Shown one piece after another: positions 55,914 to 64,000 of a stretch of DNA of 64,000 bases (the first letter of the stretch is position 1; each line of letters begins with the position of its first letter). Below the pieces are notes generated by a model that had not been told where the DNA came from, ran no database searches, and saw nothing but the letters and a program-made list of their open reading frames with translations. A program made the position numbers and the translations under genes. This DNA comes from Pseudidiomarina donghaiensis (lineage in GTDB: Bacteria; Pseudomonadota; Gammaproteobacteria; Enterobacterales; Alteromonadaceae), in assembly GCF_900116895.1 (NCBI RefSeq), contig NZ_FPCF01000002.1:62001-126000 (forward strand), written 5' to 3'.

Positions 55914-56393
55914 ATGAATAATTATAAATTGGAAATTCGCTGGGGTGTCATTTTTAGTCTGGCCATGTTGGTTTGGCTGCTCATAGAACGTCTTGCTGGT
56001 TTGCATAGTTCATTGATTCACCTACATATGGTGTGGACGAATGTATTCGCGATAGTTGCCATTACTATTTATGTGTTGGCGCTGCGCCAAAAACGAGATC
56101 GCGAGCTGCAAGGACAAATGACTTGGAAGCAGGGCTTCATGTGTGGCGTGGGAATGACCATCGTGGTCGCTATTTTAAGCCCATTAACGCAGTGGCTTGC
56201 GCATAGCTTTGTGTCCCCCCATTTTTTCACCAACATGGTGGAGTATGCAGTGAGCAGTAGCAACATGACTGAAGCACAGGCACTGAGTTACTTTAACTTG
56301 CAAAGCTATATGATTCAGTCGGTTATTGGTGCGGTGGTGATGGGCGTTATCACATCGGCTGTGGTGGCTTTGTTTGTGCGGACGAAAAAATAG
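55914..56393 (+). CDS. DUF4199-like membrane protein
   Basis: 159 residues with four predicted membrane helices and NNYKLEIRWGVIFSLAML at the start, resembling the DUF4199 family. I choose ATG at 55914 because AAGG sits six bases before it; an in-frame ATG at 55854 lies inside fliA. No known function. It begins 50 bases after fliA, so read-through from the flagellar operon is possible. Confidence 0.8.
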   Translation: MNNYKLEIRWGVIFSLAMLVWLLIERLAGLHSSLIHLHMVWTNVFAIVAITIYVLALRQKRDRELQGQMTWKQGFMCGVGMTIVVAILSPLTQWLAHSFVSPHFFTNMVEYAVSSSNMTEAQALSYFNLQSYMIQSVIGAVVMGVITSAVVALFVRTKK

Positions 56394-56484
56394 TTAAGCG
56401 TTAAATTGGTGCAAACAGCGGCGCATGTTTTCTTTACTGTGCTAAGGTTAAAAGACTATTAGGCAGGACAAGGAATTTACTGGT

Positions 56485-57114
56485 ATGAAAAAATTAGTCT
56501 TAGCAGTTGCTGTTTCATCGTTAGTTGCAACCGGTTGTGCCAATATGACCAACGCGCAAAAAGGCGCGACTATTGGCGCTATTGCTGGCGCCGTTATCGG
56601 TAAAGGCACCGGCGACCATGACAAGAGTCGTTATGTTTGGGGCGCGGTAGCTGGCGCCATTGCTGGTGGTGCCATTGGTAACTATATGGATAAGCAGGAA
56701 CAAGAGTTCCGTGATTCATTAGCTGGTAGTGGCGTAGAAGTGATTCGCGAAGGCGACAACATTCGCTTGCAGCTGCCCAGCAACGTGACTTTTGCAACCG
56801 ACAGTTCAAGCATTGCCCAAGGCTTTTATCCAGTGCTTTCAGATGTGGGCCGTGTATTAAACCGCTATGAAAAAACCACCATGTTGGTGGAAGGCCATAC
56901 GGATAGCGTTGGAGACGCGAACTACAATATGCAGTTGTCAGAACGCCGTGCTTTATCAGTACGTAACTACTTAGTTGGTGAGGGTGTCGACCAGCGCCGC
57001 GTAACTACTGTCGGTTACGGCGAAACTCAACCCATTGCAGACAATGGCACAGCAGGCGGGCGCCAAGAAAACCGCCGTGTTGAATTGCGCATTGTACCGA
57101 ACGAGGCTCAGTAA
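56485..57114 (+). CDS. YiaD-like OmpA-family lipoprotein
   Basis: Outer-membrane lipoprotein with a peptidoglycan-binding domain. 209 residues: signal with a lipobox-like VATGC (Cys18), a glycine-zipper stretch (about 27-66, GAIAGAVIG and GAVAGAIAGG), and a C-terminal OmpA domain (VEGHTDSVGDANYN, LSERRALSVRNYL, ENRRVELRI). Layout and length match E. coli YiaD. Possibly helps envelope integrity; specific role unknown. Followed by a strong terminator. Confidence 0.9.
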   Translation: MKKLVLAVAVSSLVATGCANMTNAQKGATIGAIAGAVIGKGTGDHDKSRYVWGAVAGAIAGGAIGNYMDKQEQEFRDSLAGSGVEVIREGDNIRLQLPSNVTFATDSSSIAQGFYPVLSDVGRVLNRYEKTTMLVEGHTDSVGDANYNMQLSERRALSVRNYLVGEGVDQRRVTTVGYGETQPIADNGTAGGRQENRRVELRIVPNEAQ

Positions 57115-57152
57115 CCTGGGTTTGGTTTGAAAAAATAGCACGTTACTGAATA

Positions 57153-57190
57153 AAAAAGCCGCCGAGTTCGCAATGAATCGGCGGCTTTTT
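57153..57190. terminator. Bidirectional rho-independent terminator
   Basis: Thirteen-base arms AAAAAGCCGCCGA and TCGGCGGCTTTTT with a 12-base loop, with T-runs in both directions. Lies between the OmpA lipoprotein gene (plus) and the symporter gene (minus). Confidence 0.9.
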
Positions 57191-57249
57191 AGTATGTACT
57201 TTTAGTAAGCGCTTTTAGTAAGCACTTTTCGCATGTGCTAAAAGAGTAG

Positions 57250-58398
57250 CTATTTAGGTTTTGATGCTTCATTCACCAGTAACGCAATGGCACCGTCGCC
57301 AGTAACATTACACGCAGTACCAAAGCTATCTTGCGCCATGTACAGAGCTATCATCAAGGCAATAGCGGTTTCACCAAAGCCCAGCATTGAGCCCAGCAAA
57401 CCTACCGCTGACATCACCGCGCCACCTGGCACACCCGGTGCCGCCAACATCACCACACCTAACATGAGAATAAATGGCAGGATAGTGAAAAATGATGGTA
57501 TCGCTAGCGAGCTATGTAAGAACATAACCGCAATAGTGCAGCTAACAATGGTGATGGTTGAGCCGGCCAAATGAACGGTTGCACACAAAGGCACAGCGAA
57601 GTTCGCCACGTCATCGTTGACATCGTTTTCTTTAACACTGCGTAGGGTTACCGGAATAGTCGCGGCGCTCGACATGGTGCCAAGTGCTGTGAAATAGGCG
57701 GGTAGCATATTCTTAATCAGCTTTACTGGGCTTACGCCGGCTTTCACGCCCGCAATGCTGAACATGCTAATGATATAAATCCAGTGCAGCGCAACGGCTA
57801 ACAGCAGAATGATACCGAAGGTTTGCAAGGTGCTAAAGACGGTGCCAGCGGCGGCCATTTGCGCAAAAACACCGGCGATGTAAAACGGCAACAATGGAAT
57901 AATTACCTTGCCCAACAGTAGCTCAATGATGTCGCGACCCTGATCACTGAATTGCTTAAGTTGCTCTGCGCGAGTACTGGCAATACCAAGGCCGAAAATA
58001 AACGCCAAAACCAGCGCCGTCATCACGCCAAATACTGGTGGCATGTCAATGGTTAGGAACGGCTGTAAAGTGCTCTCTTGGGCGTTTGCGGCAGTTTTTG
58101 TGGCAGCAGTGAGCATTGGCACCACCAAACTTGCGACAACGTACGCCAAAATGCCGGCAATAATAGTAGATAGGTACGCAATGCCGAGTGTGCGCGACAG
58201 CAATTTGCCTGAGTTCTGCGGTAAGCCAGCAATACCGCTGGTAATGAAGAATAGAATTAGCAGCGGAATGGTGAAAAATAATAACTGGCCGAAAATGGCT
58301 TTGAAAGTGATCAGTAGCTGGCTAACCCAGTCTGGTAGATACAAGCCAATTAGGGTACCGGCAACAATGCCAAGTACTAGTTTGATAATTAAACCCAT
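57250..58398 (-). CDS. Dicarboxylate/amino acid:cation symporter
   Basis: Sodium- or proton-coupled carrier of the DAACS (GltP/DctA/SdaC-like glutamate transporter) family. 382 residues, about eight membrane helices with re-entrant loop features: serine-rich TMSSAATIPVT and the later PLCATVHLAGSTI, plus AAPGVPGGAVMSA. Slightly shorter than GltP. Substrate cannot be read from sequence; C4-dicarboxylate or acidic amino acid is most likely. It follows mnmE on the same strand after 30 bases. Confidence 0.88.
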   Translation of the reverse strand: MGLIIKLVLGIVAGTLIGLYLPDWVSQLLITFKAIFGQLLFFTIPLLILFFITSGIAGLPQNSGKLLSRTLGIAYLSTIIAGILAYVVASLVVPMLTAATKTAANAQESTLQPFLTIDMPPVFGVMTALVLAFIFGLGIASTRAEQLKQFSDQGRDIIELLLGKVIIPLLPFYIAGVFAQMAAAGTVFSTLQTFGIILLLAVALHWIYIISMFSIAGVKAGVSPVKLIKNMLPAYFTALGTMSSAATIPVTLRSVKENDVNDDVANFAVPLCATVHLAGSTITIVSCTIAVMFLHSSLAIPSFFTILPFILMLGVVMLAAPGVPGGAVMSAVGLLGSMLGFGETAIALMIALYMAQDSFGTACNVTGDGAIALLVNEASKPK

Positions 58399-58428
58399 GG
58401 AAGTTCTCTCGTTGTTGTTGTGGTGAGG

Positions 58429-59802
58429 CTATTTGCCGATACAAAAACTACTAAAAATTTTGCCTAGCAAGTCGTCAGAAGTGAACTCGCCGGTAATTTC
58501 ATTGAGGTGTTGTTGGGTAATACGCAGCTCTTCAGCGAGTAACTCGCCGGCCAGATTCATTTCAAGCTGTTCTTGGCCAATACTTAAGCGCTCACGGGCA
58601 CGTTCAAGTGCATCAAGGTGACGCCGCCGCGCCATAAAGCTGCCTTCGCTGGTCGCGGTATAACCCACACTATGTTTTAAATGTTCACGTAATAGTTCAA
58701 TGCCATGGCCGGTTTTGGCGCTTAGGTGGAGCACTGGAATGCCGCCAATGTCTTCAATAGCCACCGGCTCAGCATTGAGGTCGACCTTGTTACGAATAAC
58801 GGTAAATGGCAGGTCATCGGGTAGTTGCTCGAAGAATTCTGGCCAAATATCGGCGGGGTGAACGGCATCGGTTTCGGTTGCATCGACCATAAACAATACG
58901 CGATCGGCGCCGCGAATTTCGTCCCAAGCGCGCTGAATACCAATGCGCTCAACTTCGTCGGGACTCTCTCGCAAGCCCGCTGTGTCGATAATGTGCAGTG
59001 GCATACCATCAATTTGAATGTGCTCGCGAAGTACATCGCGTGTGGTGCCGGCAATGGCGGTAACGATTGCCGATTCGCGGCCAGCCAACGCATTCAATAG
59101 GGACGATTTGCCGGCGTTAGGTCGCCCAGCAATGACCACTTTCATACCTTCACGCAGCAGGGTGCCTTGTTTGGCTTGTACCATCACTTGGTGTAGGCGA
59201 TCGATAATAGCTTCTAAATCGCCGGCAACTTTGCCATCGCTAAGAAAATCAATTTCTTCGTCGGGAAAATCAATAGCGGCCTCAACGTACATACGTAAGT
59301 GGATGACTTGGTCCACTAGTTGATCGATTTCGTACGAAAAACCGCCCTGTAGGCTTTGCAGCGCTGCTTTGGCGGCTTGCTCAGAGGTGGTGTCAATTAA
59401 ATCGGCAATGGCTTCAGCTTGAGTTAAATCTAGTTTGTCGTTTAAAAACGCGCGTTCGCTAAATTCGCCAGGCCGTGCAGGGCGTACATCTGGAAAATCC
59501 AGAATAGCCTTGATGATCATATCAATAAGTACAGGGCCGCCGTGACCTTGTAACTCAAGAACGTCTTCGCCAGTGAAAGAGTTTGGGCCCTGAAAGAAAA
59601 GCGCAATGCCCTCATCGAGCACTGCGCCTTTTAGGTCTTTAAATGGTAGGTATTCGGCTTTGCGCGGTGCCGGGCAGTAGCCCAACATACGCTCAGCGAC
59701 AGTTTTTGCCGCTGGCCCGCTAACCCTGACGATACCGACACCGCCACGCCCCGGAGGGGTGGCTTGTGCGACGATGGTGTCGTTGGTTAGCTCAAATTCC
59801 AT
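58429..59802 (-). CDS. mnmE: tRNA modification GTPase MnmE (TrmE)
   Basis: Partner of MnmG in wobble-uridine modification. 457 residues: N-terminal tetrahydrofolate-binding domain ([22 protein letters not shown]), central helical domain, and an inserted GTPase domain with GRPNAGKS (about residue 225) and the C-terminal FCIGK whose Cys is essential. ATG at 59802. In the rpmH-rnpA-yidD-yidC-mnmE order. In Vibrio and others mioC follows directly; here about 50 kb of flagellar and other genes intervene. Confidence 0.97.
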   Translation of the reverse strand: MEFELTNDTIVAQATPPGRGGVGIVRVSGPAAKTVAERMLGYCPAPRKAEYLPFKDLKGAVLDEGIALFFQGPNSFTGEDVLELQGHGGPVLIDMIIKAILDFPDVRPARPGEFSERAFLNDKLDLTQAEAIADLIDTTSEQAAKAALQSLQGGFSYEIDQLVDQVIHLRMYVEAAIDFPDEEIDFLSDGKVAGDLEAIIDRLHQVMVQAKQGTLLREGMKVVIAGRPNAGKSSLLNALAGRESAIVTAIAGTTRDVLREHIQIDGMPLHIIDTAGLRESPDEVERIGIQRAWDEIRGADRVLFMVDATETDAVHPADIWPEFFEQLPDDLPFTVIRNKVDLNAEPVAIEDIGGIPVLHLSAKTGHGIELLREHLKHSVGYTATSEGSFMARRRHLDALERARERLSIGQEQLEMNLAGELLAEELRITQQHLNEITGEFTSDDLLGKIFSSFCIGK

Positions 59803-59817
59803 TGGTTACTACCTAAG

Positions 59818-61488
59818 TTATTTCTTTTTGCGGCGTTCCATCATGCCTTTTTTCTCAAGGCCACGATAAATCCACTGCATTTGGCCAATGGTAATTAAGT
59901 TACTGCTTAGCCAGTAAAGTACCAGACCCGAAGGGAACCACAGGAAGAACACGGTAAAGATAACCGGCATGTACTGTAGTAACTTCTGTTGCATTGGGTC
60001 TGTTGCAGGAGTTGGTTGCAACTTCTGCATCACAAACATCGACACACCCATAAGAATTGGCAGGATGTAGTATGGGTCTTTGGCCGACAAATCGTTAATC
60101 CACAGGAATAACGGTGCGTGACGCAACTCGACACTTTCTAGCAGTACCCAGTACAAAGCTAAGAAGATTGGTAATTGCAGAAGCATAGGTAAACAGCCGC
60201 CTAACGGGTTTACTTTTTCTTCTTTGTACATCTTCATCATGGCTTGCGACATTTTCTGACGGTCGTCGCCGTAGCGCTCGCGCAAAGCAGTCATCTTCGG
60301 CTGTATCATGCGCATTTTTGCCATCGATACATACTGCTTTTTAGTCAGCGGGTACAAGAATGTCTTGATGATAATTGTGACGGCGATTATCGAAAGGCCC
60401 CAGTTAATTAATAGGCTTTGTACCAACTGAAGCAATTTGAAAATTGGTTGTGCTAGCCACCACAAGAAGCCGTAATCAACGGTTAGGTTTAGGTCTTCGG
60501 CAACTAATGCCATAGCGTCTTGGTCTTTCGGGCCAACAAACAATGTCGAGCGAAGTTCAGCAGAGGCACCAGGGGCTACCGTAGCGGTAGGGTACATCAT
60601 GCCCATAATGGCTTGGTCACCGCCAATAACGCGAGAAAACAACTGCTTGGTACCTTCGCCGCGCGGAATCCAAGCGGCCACAAAGTAATGCTCAAGCATT
60701 GCAACCCAACCGGTTTCGGTTGCTCGGTTTAAACGTTGGTCGCGCATGTCATCAAATGCGTATTTCTCGTAACGGTCTTCATCCCATGAATACGCACCAC
60801 CTTTGTAGGTTGGCATCATCATGTTGCCTGAACCTTCAGTCATGACTTGCTTAAGCTGCGCGTAAAGTTGCATTTGTTTGTGCGTTGTTGCAGCGTTTTG
60901 AATGGTATAAACCACATCAACAGCGTAAGAGCCTTTATTGAATACGAAGGTTTTGGTAATTTTGCTACCGTCTTCTTGCGTAAAGTGCAGAGGCACTTCT
61001 AAAGTGTCGCCTTTTAACTCATAGCTGCTTTGTTCTACGTGGAACATTGGGCGGCCTTCAGCAGAGTCGGTGCCGTGTGCACCAACCAAGCCAGACTGAG
61101 CAATGTAGAGTTTATTTGGATCTGAATGAAGCAACTCAAAACGCTCTGGGCTATCTTGGGTTTGTGCGAACTGCAGCAATTGCGCGTTGACGACATCACC
61201 GCCGTGGGTGTCAATAACAACGTCTAGCACGTCAGTTTTAACACGAACTCGCTGGCTAGCGCTTGCTACGGCCGTACTAGGCATTCCAGCATCTGAGGCT
61301 TCTGGTACGGCACTGTCTGATGACGCGGGCATAGAGCTAGCGCTAGGAACACCTGTGTCATTAGTCGATGATTGTGTTTGTGCAGGTTTTTGTGTGCCCG
61401 CTGGCGCGGTATCAATTAGCCAATTTTGGTAGAGAAAAAAGCTAACTACCAAAAAAGCTATGAACAAGATAGAACGTGGCGAATTCAT
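59818..61488 (-). CDS. yidC: Membrane protein insertase YidC
   Basis: Inserts and folds inner-membrane proteins with or without SecYEG. 556 residues, like E. coli (548). N-terminal anchor helix, large periplasmic domain (about 55-340), then five membrane helices with the conserved cytoplasmic [15 protein letters not shown] and [20 protein letters not shown]. The basic C-tail (MMERRKKK) is normal. Overlaps yidD by four bases. Confidence 0.98.
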   Translation of the reverse strand: MNSPRSILFIAFLVVSFFLYQNWLIDTAPAGTQKPAQTQSSTNDTGVPSASSMPASSDSAVPEASDAGMPSTAVASASQRVRVKTDVLDVVIDTHGGDVVNAQLLQFAQTQDSPERFELLHSDPNKLYIAQSGLVGAHGTDSAEGRPMFHVEQSSYELKGDTLEVPLHFTQEDGSKITKTFVFNKGSYAVDVVYTIQNAATTHKQMQLYAQLKQVMTEGSGNMMMPTYKGGAYSWDEDRYEKYAFDDMRDQRLNRATETGWVAMLEHYFVAAWIPRGEGTKQLFSRVIGGDQAIMGMMYPTATVAPGASAELRSTLFVGPKDQDAMALVAEDLNLTVDYGFLWWLAQPIFKLLQLVQSLLINWGLSIIAVTIIIKTFLYPLTKKQYVSMAKMRMIQPKMTALRERYGDDRQKMSQAMMKMYKEEKVNPLGGCLPMLLQLPIFLALYWVLLESVELRHAPLFLWINDLSAKDPYYILPILMGVSMFVMQKLQPTPATDPMQQKLLQYMPVIFTVFFLWFPSGLVLYWLSSNLITIGQMQWIYRGLEKKGMMERRKKK

Positions 61489-61775
61489 AAGTCCTTCGTC
61501 TCTGCTTTACTTTGAATCTTTGTTTCCGCTTCACATGGCTCGGTGCCTGGAACCGGGTCGAAGCCGCCGGGATGCCCCGGATGGCATTTCAGAATACGCT
61601 TACTGGCTAACCAGAAGCCTCGCATCATACCATGCTTTTGGATTGCTTCGATGGCGTATTGCGAGCAGGTCGGCGTAAATCTGCATCGAGGCCCTATCAG
61701 CGGACTAATAATTAGCTGGTAGAGGCGGATGAAGCCGATAGGTATTGCGCGCAACGCTTGCTTAAAGTTCGCCAT
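61485..61775 (-). CDS. yidD: Membrane protein insertion efficiency factor YidD
   Basis: Small membrane-associated helper of YidC. 96 residues. Conserved [25 protein letters not shown] and the C-terminal [12 protein letters not shown] are diagnostic. The start (ATG 61775, GGA upstream) overlaps the end of rnpA by 64 bases; overlaps of this kind are common between these two genes. Confidence 0.97.
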   Translation of the reverse strand: MANFKQALRAIPIGFIRLYQLIISPLIGPRCRFTPTCSQYAIEAIQKHGMMRGFWLASKRILKCHPGHPGGFDPVPGTEPCEAETKIQSKAETKDL

Positions 61776-62104
61776 AAGTAATCCAAACGTTGTTGGAGTT
61801 CTTCTTGTGAAAGATCAACAACGCCGTTTTTTCCAATCACGATAATATCGAATGCCGGTATTTTATGCTGTTTTAACCGAAAATTCTCGCGAATCTTGCG
61901 TTTTATGCGATTTCGATCAACTGCGCGTTTGGCACGCTTTTTAGATAGCGTAATGCCAATGCGTGCATGGTCGAGATTATTTGGGGTAGCGAGCATGGTG
62001 AGTTCAGCTGTGACAGCTTTCACCGGGGGATTATCGAAGACTTTTTGAAAGTGCGCGGGAGTTAAAAGACGTAACTCCCGCCCGTAAGAGAGGTTCTGCT
62101 TCAA
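61712..62104 (-). CDS. rnpA: Ribonuclease P protein component
   Basis: Protein subunit of RNase P, which trims tRNA 5' ends. 130 residues; opens [22 protein letters not shown], and the basic motif [17 protein letters not shown] (about 60-76) is the RNA-binding signature. TTG start at 62104, two bases after the rpmH stop, with no good ribosome site, so coupling to rpmH translation is likely. The C-terminus is a Ser/Ala-rich tail, slightly longer than in E. coli. Confidence 0.95.
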   Translation of the reverse strand: MKQNLSYGRELRLLTPAHFQKVFDNPPVKAVTAELTMLATPNNLDHARIGITLSKKRAKRAVDRNRIKRKIRENFRLKQHKIPAFDIIVIGKNGVVDLSQEELQQRLDYLWRTLSKRCAQYLSASSASTS

Positions 62105-62106
62105 TA

Positions 62107-62241
62107 TTATGCAGACAGAACTTTACGGCCTTTGGCACGACGGCGAGCCAACACTTGACGACCGTTTTTCGTTGCCATACGAGCACGGAAACCGTGAGTG
62201 CGCTTGCGCTTCAATACGCTTGGTTGAAATGTTCTTTTCAT
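62107..62241 (-). CDS. rpmH: 50S ribosomal protein L34
   Basis: Short basic ribosomal protein of 44 residues. Starts [19 protein letters not shown] and ends [13 protein letters not shown], almost identical to the usual bacterial L34. ATG at 62241. First gene of the rpmH-rnpA-yidD-yidC-mnmE operon. Confidence 0.98.
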   Translation of the reverse strand: MKRTFQPSVLKRKRTHGFRARMATKNGRQVLARRRAKGRKVLSA

Positions 62242-62285
62242 GACGTTACTTCCGTATTCGGGTTACCTAAAAATTTAGAGCGCGA

Positions 62286-62314
62286 ATTCTAACGGTTAAA
62301 AGGATCAAAGTCAA
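62286..62314 (-). promoter_or_regulatory. Sigma-70-type promoter for rpmH operon
   Basis: On the minus strand TTGACT, 17 bases, TAGAAT: both boxes are one base from consensus. About 45 bases before rpmH. Confidence 0.75.
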
Positions 62315-62323
62315 CGGAAAAAG

Positions 62324-62366
62324 CTATCCACAAACAACGAATAAGAACAGTTATTATTGTGGATAA
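62324..62366. promoter_or_regulatory. DnaA boxes upstream of dnaA
   Basis: CTATCCACA (62324-62332, one mismatch) and TGTGGATAA (62358-62366, perfect) form two oppositely oriented DnaA boxes in the gap between rpmH and dnaA. DnaA binding here would autoregulate dnaA, as in E. coli (inference from position). Confidence 0.8.
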
Positions 62367-62530
62367 AAGCGCTTAACTCGTTGGGTAAATTTGCCTTAAA
62401 AGCTAGCGATCCTAGGTCTCTTTTAGTACAATCAAATGAGTCCTGCAGGTACATATTATAAAGGATCGGTTACGATCGGCTCAATACTGCACATAACTAA
62501 AACAACATGCGACAAGAACGGGAGACAGGT

Positions 62531-63946
62531 GTGAATAAATCGCTTTGGCAATTATGCGCTGATAGACTGCAAAGCGAATTGACCGCTCAAAATTTCAATA
62601 CTTGGATCCGCCCGTTGCAATCGGAAGTCGATAACGACGTTCTTACGCTATACGCCCCAAATGCTTACGTTGTGGACTGGATCAAAGACAAGTACCTCAA
62701 CACCATCAATGATTATCTTACTGAGCTTGCAAAAGAACGTGGCGAGAAAAATCCGCGCGTTTCATTTCGTGTAGGCGGCGTTGAAAAGAAAGCTGTCGCT
62801 ACTAATACAAGTTCAGATTCTACGCGTGAGGCCAGCAGTTCAGGTACGTCAGCAGATAAACCTGTTAGCCAGCGCAGCAAACGTGCAACCCCTTGGACGC
62901 AAACCGACGCACCGGCACCGGCGTTCGAGTCAAACATAGACGAAGAGTATACCTTTGATAACTTTGTTGAAGGGAAGTCAAACCAGCTCGCTTTAGCGGC
63001 TGCCCATCAAGTGGCTGAAAACCCAGGCGGTGTGTACAACCCGTTATTTGTTTATGGTGGTACCGGTTTAGGTAAAACGCATTTGTTACATGCCGTGGGC
63101 AACGCAATTCGTGCGCACAAAAAAGACGCCAAGGTATTTTATATGCGTGCCGAACGTTTTGTGCAAGACATGGTAAATGCACTTAAAAACGGCACCATTG
63201 ATGAAATGAAGCGCTACTATCGCTCGGTTGATGCGTTATTAATTGATGATATTCACTTCTTTTCGAACAAAAAGGGCACGCAAGAAGAATTCTTCCATAC
63301 TTTCAATGCCTTACTTGAGGGTAACCAGCAAATCATTCTTACCAGCGATTTGTATCCGAAAGAAATCGAAGGCCTTGAAGATCGATTGCGCTCGCGTTTC
63401 GGTTGGGGCTTGACGATAGCTATTGAGCCGCCAGAGCTAGAAACCCGCGTGGCAATTTTAATTCGCAAAGCGCAAGAGCGCGGTATAACGCTTCCGCATG
63501 AGGTTGCGTTTTTTATTGCGAAGCGGTTACGTTCGAATGTGCGCGAGCTTGAAGGGGCATTGAACCGCTTGGTGGCGAACGTGAATTTAACCGGACGCCA
63601 AATTACGATTGATTTTGTACGCGAAGCGTTGCGCGACTTAATTGCGGCGCAAGAAAAGCTTGTTACTATTGATAATATTCAGAAAACGGTGGCTGAGTAT
63701 TACAACATTAAAATGTCTGACATGCTTTCCAAACGCCGCACTCGCTCAGTTGCTCGCCCGCGCCAAGTGGCAATGGCTTTGGCAAAAGAACTAACGAATC
63801 ATAGCTTGCCGGAAATTGGCGATGCTTTTGGTGGCCGTGACCACACAACCGTATTACACGCTTGTCGTACAATTGCCAAGCTAAAAGATGAACAGAACGA
63901 TTTAAAAGAAGATTACCGAAACTTAATCCGCACGCTTTCGGCATAA
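62531..63946 (+). CDS. dnaA: Chromosomal replication initiator DnaA
   Basis: AAA+ initiator that unwinds oriC. 471 residues from the GTG at 62531, which has GGAG six bases upstream and yields the usual [12 protein letters not shown] opening; an in-frame ATG at 62507 is less likely. Walker A GGTGLGKT at 176-183, Walker [11 protein letters not shown], and the C-terminal DNA-binding signature [15 protein letters not shown]. dnaN begins 48 bases later. Lies about 55 kb from oriC, on the opposite side of the flagellar block. Confidence 0.98.
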   Translation: MNKSLWQLCADRLQSELTAQNFNTWIRPLQSEVDNDVLTLYAPNAYVVDWIKDKYLNTINDYLTELAKERGEKNPRVSFRVGGVEKKAVATNTSSDSTREASSSGTSADKPVSQRSKRATPWTQTDAPAPAFESNIDEEYTFDNFVEGKSNQLALAAAHQVAENPGGVYNPLFVYGGTGLGKTHLLHAVGNAIRAHKKDAKVFYMRAERFVQDMVNALKNGTIDEMKRYYRSVDALLIDDIHFFSNKKGTQEEFFHTFNALLEGNQQIILTSDLYPKEIEGLEDRLRSRFGWGLTIAIEPPELETRVAILIRKAQERGITLPHEVAFFIAKRLRSNVRELEGALNRLVANVNLTGRQITIDFVREALRDLIAAQEKLVTIDNIQKTVAEYYNIKMSDMLSKRRTRSVARPRQVAMALAKELTNHSLPEIGDAFGGRDHTTVLHACRTIAKLKDEQNDLKEDYRNLIRTLSA

Positions 63947-63994
63947 GATGTATAACAGAAAGTGGCAGGGACATAACAACAGGGGAATGTGGGC

Positions 63995-64000
63995 ATGAAA
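63995..64000 (+). CDS. dnaN: Start of DNA polymerase III beta clamp (partial)
   Basis: Only the first two codons (Met-Lys) are in the window. The ATG follows AGGGGA at suitable distance, and dnaN follows dnaA in nearly all gammaproteobacteria and often begins MK. Identity is inferred from position only. Confidence 0.55.

Larger units (their letters stand above)
62242..62530. other. Divergent rpmH/dnaA control region
   Basis: 289 bases without a gene. It holds the rpmH promoter, the two DnaA boxes, three GATC sites and an AT-rich stretch (TATTATAAAGG near 62454) that may be the dnaA -10; I see no convincing -35 for it. Confidence 0.7.

Overview
The window is chromosomal DNA from around the replication origin of a gammaproteobacterium. 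The gene orders atpI-atpB-atpE-atpF-atpH, mnmG-rsmG-parA-parB and rpmH-rnpA-yidD-yidC-mnmE, together with a Dam-site-rich origin between mnmG and mioC, fit a gammaproteobacterium of the Vibrio/Alteromonas/Idiomarina kind. Protein style and moderate GC suggest Alteromonadales, perhaps Idiomarinaceae, but the sequence alone does not fix the genus.

Layout. 1-6.7 kb (minus strand): end of the ATP synthase operon, chromosome partition genes parB/parA, rsmG and mnmG. 6.68-7.07 kb: oriC, with 12 GATC sites and several DnaA boxes. 7.07-7.5 kb: mioC. 7.5-10.4 kb: two tandem MASE1-GGDEF proteins, one intact and one with a broken active-site motif. 10.5-15.9 kb: a plus-strand run of an M1 peptidase, a DUF6702-like protein, a small membrane protein, a sorbosone-dehydrogenase-like protein and an S1/P1 nuclease. 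15.9-55.9 kb: a nearly complete flagellar gene set. 55.9-58.4 kb: a DUF4199-like protein, a YiaD-like OmpA lipoprotein and a cation symporter. 58.4-64 kb: mnmE, yidC, yidD, rnpA, rpmH, then dnaA and the first bases of dnaN on the plus strand.

Flagellar section. flgN-flgM-flgA face away from flgBCDEFGHIJ-KL. fliFGHIJKLMNOPQR runs on the minus strand, divergent from fliE. Then come flaG, an unknown 117-residue gene, a TacA/TacT-like toxin-antitoxin pair, fliC, a PilZ/HD-GYP fusion, fliD-fliS-fliT, a second FliK-like gene, a free-standing FlhB C-domain homologue, flhD-flhC, motA-motB, flhB-flhA-flhF, an unknown 163-residue gene and fliA. Control is of the FlhDC/FliA type. I find eight near-consensus sigma-28 promoters, all with 11-base spacing, before flgM, flgK, flaG, the 117-residue gene, fliC, the PilZ/HD-GYP gene, fliD and motA. 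No chemotaxis genes, FlrABC-like regulators, sigma-54 or recognisable FlhG/FleN lie in the window.

Points of most interest: two poorly known genes tied to the flagellar regulon by sigma-28 promoters; a YcgR-like brake fused to an HD-GYP domain that lacks metal-binding histidines; FlhF with a 330-residue C-terminal extension and no FlhG; and the placement of about 50 kb between mioC and mnmE, which are normally neighbours in related bacteria, next to oriC.
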